Shown here: positions 13,605 through 14,296 of the stretch, piece after piece
Layout: every line of letters begins with the position of its first letter
How positions within the stretch are numbered: the first letter of the stretch is position 1
Assembly (NCBI GenBank): GCA_028713395.1
Contig: JAQTOJ010000020.1
Location: 1 to 14,296 of the forward strand
Direction: 5' to 3'
DNA: 14,296 nt
DNA from: Dehalococcoidales bacterium
GTDB taxonomy: Bacteria > Chloroflexota > Dehalococcoidia > Dehalococcoidales > Fen-1064
Program-made: the position numbers and the translations under genes
Notes under the pieces: generated by a model
Seen by the model: only the letters and a program-made list of their open reading frames with translations
The model's database searches: none
What the model was told of the DNA's origin: nothing

Positions 13605-14296
13605 TCATTTCGAAGTATTGGTTTTTGGTTGTGTTCCCATCTCGGACACGATTTCACTGGTGTAGGTGTTGCCGCCCAGAACATAAGTTATTTTTTCACC
13701 CAGTTTCACACCTTCGTGGCCGAGTATGAAATCAATTGCTTCATGGTGGAATTTACTGCTGCCTGTTTCGGTGGAGAAACTGAAATTGACTTCGTCGCCG
13801 GGATGAATTCCGAAAAGGCTCAAAGGAAACGCGCACAGTACATAGTCGTTACCAGCGCCGCCGGCGACCATCCCTGCCCCTGTCAACGTCTTGTAAATAG
13901 TTTCCCCGGTGGCATCCATCGCTTGGGGAGATAACATGGTGTTCAACCCGATATCAGGTTTCGCGGCGGCGATTCTCTCTCCGTCACCATATTCGGTCAC
14001 AAAAGATACAATCCCGGCGAGTGTCGCGGAATCCTCTTTACCATACTGGTTATGGAATGTGAACTGTTCTACTTTGGCTAATGTAGACCATAACAGGTCG
14101 TCGTTATACAATATACCCTTTTTGGGAAATTCGCCCCAGAACTGGAAATTAAAATATATATAGTTGTCGTCGGCCCCGAAAGTAACGCTCCGGAATTCTG
14201 TCCACGGAAGCGGATACGGGTTGGAGTTGTCAAAACGGCCGTCGCCCTGGATCGTACCCTGAGGAACCGGGAAATAATCTCCCTGAGGGTCTTCTA
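13605..14296 (-). CDS. Unrecognised, probably exported beta-rich protein (5' end beyond the right edge)
   Basis: An open minus-strand frame enters from the right edge and ends at TGA at 13605-13607, giving at least 229 residues. No start within the window is credible: the first TTG at 14111 has no ribosome binding site and clearly coding sequence continues upstream of it. The composition is rich in Asp, Gly, Asn and aromatic residues, for example FGADDNYIYFNFQFW near the visible N-terminus, and there is no membrane segment. This looks like an extracellular or cell-surface beta-sandwich, somewhat like CBM9/DOMON-type domains, but the resemblance is only impressionistic. The tail ends TQPKTNTSK with no sorting signal. 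Only one Cys is present (VLCAFPLSL). The function is unknown. Confidence 0.7.
   Translation of the reverse strand, partial: EDPQGDYFPVPQGTIQGDGRFDNSNPYPLPWTEFRSVTFGADDNYIYFNFQFWGEFPKKGILYNDDLLWSTLAKVEQFTFHNQYGKEDSATLAGIVSFVTEYGDGERIAAAKPDIGLNTMLSPQAMDATGETIYKTLTGAGMVAGGAGNDYVLCAFPLSLFGIHPGDEVNFSFSTETGSSKFHHEAIDFILGHEGVKLGEKITYVLGGNTYTSEIVSEMGTQPKTNTSK

Overview
The window reads as ordinary chromosomal bacterial DNA. No plasmid, phage or transposase gene is visible. The organism is most likely a member of the Chloroflexota, perhaps an uncultured Dehalococcoidia. This is an inference from three things: the mix of scattered acyl-CoA genes with competence genes and two TrkA-type proteins, frequent TTG/GTG starts, and a dinB operator-like palindrome. 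I could not check it by similarity search. Composition looks balanced throughout, with short AT-rich intergenic gaps.

Layout, left to right. (1) Positions 1-2409, minus strand: dinB (DNA polymerase IV), then a membrane protein that joins a GIDE domain to a LemA domain and runs off the left edge. (2) Positions 2410-2689: a regulatory gap with a palindrome resembling a cyanobacterial-type LexA box in front of dinB, and a 35-codon plus-strand reading frame with a strong ribosome binding site. (3) Positions 2690-6801, minus strand: comEA, comEC and a thiolase-family gene, tightly packed. comEC and the thiolase gene overlap by 22 bases. (4) Positions 6852-7649, plus strand: a crotonase-family gene whose near-consensus promoter overlaps the start of comEA. 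(5) Positions 7667-8315: a GNAT acetyltransferase gene framed by inverted copies of a degenerate 7-base repeat. (6) Positions 8322-9824, minus strand: an operon for a universal stress protein and two TrkA/RCK proteins. (7) Positions 9825-10118: a gap with a clear promoter for that operon and a candidate structured RNA. (8) Positions 10119-11657: nadB, with an intrinsic terminator just upstream. (9) Positions 11781-13449, minus strand: miaB then yajC. The miaB promoter suggests a leaderless mRNA. (10) Positions 13450-13604: palindromic intergenic repeats. (11) Positions 13605-14296: the 3' part of an unrecognised, probably exported protein gene, open at the right edge.

How the genes relate. 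ComEA and ComEC form the DNA-uptake receptor and inner-membrane channel of natural transformation. The thiolase and crotonase homologues belong to acyl-CoA metabolism, but each lacks a classical catalytic residue (a nucleophilic Cys is Ser; one of two Glu is Tyr), so their reactions are uncertain. The USP-TrkA-TrkA operon suggests potassium or other ion regulation, but no channel subunit is in view. YajC belongs to the Sec translocon and here carries an apparent lipoprotein signal. MiaB modifies tRNA, and NadB starts de novo NAD synthesis.

The best leads for something undescribed are the candidate minus-strand structured RNA at about 9924-10063, which shows a CCUCC loop, the small protein at 2566-2673 beside the dinB operator, and the GIDE-LemA fusion. 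None of these amounts to a demonstrated new system from sequence alone.
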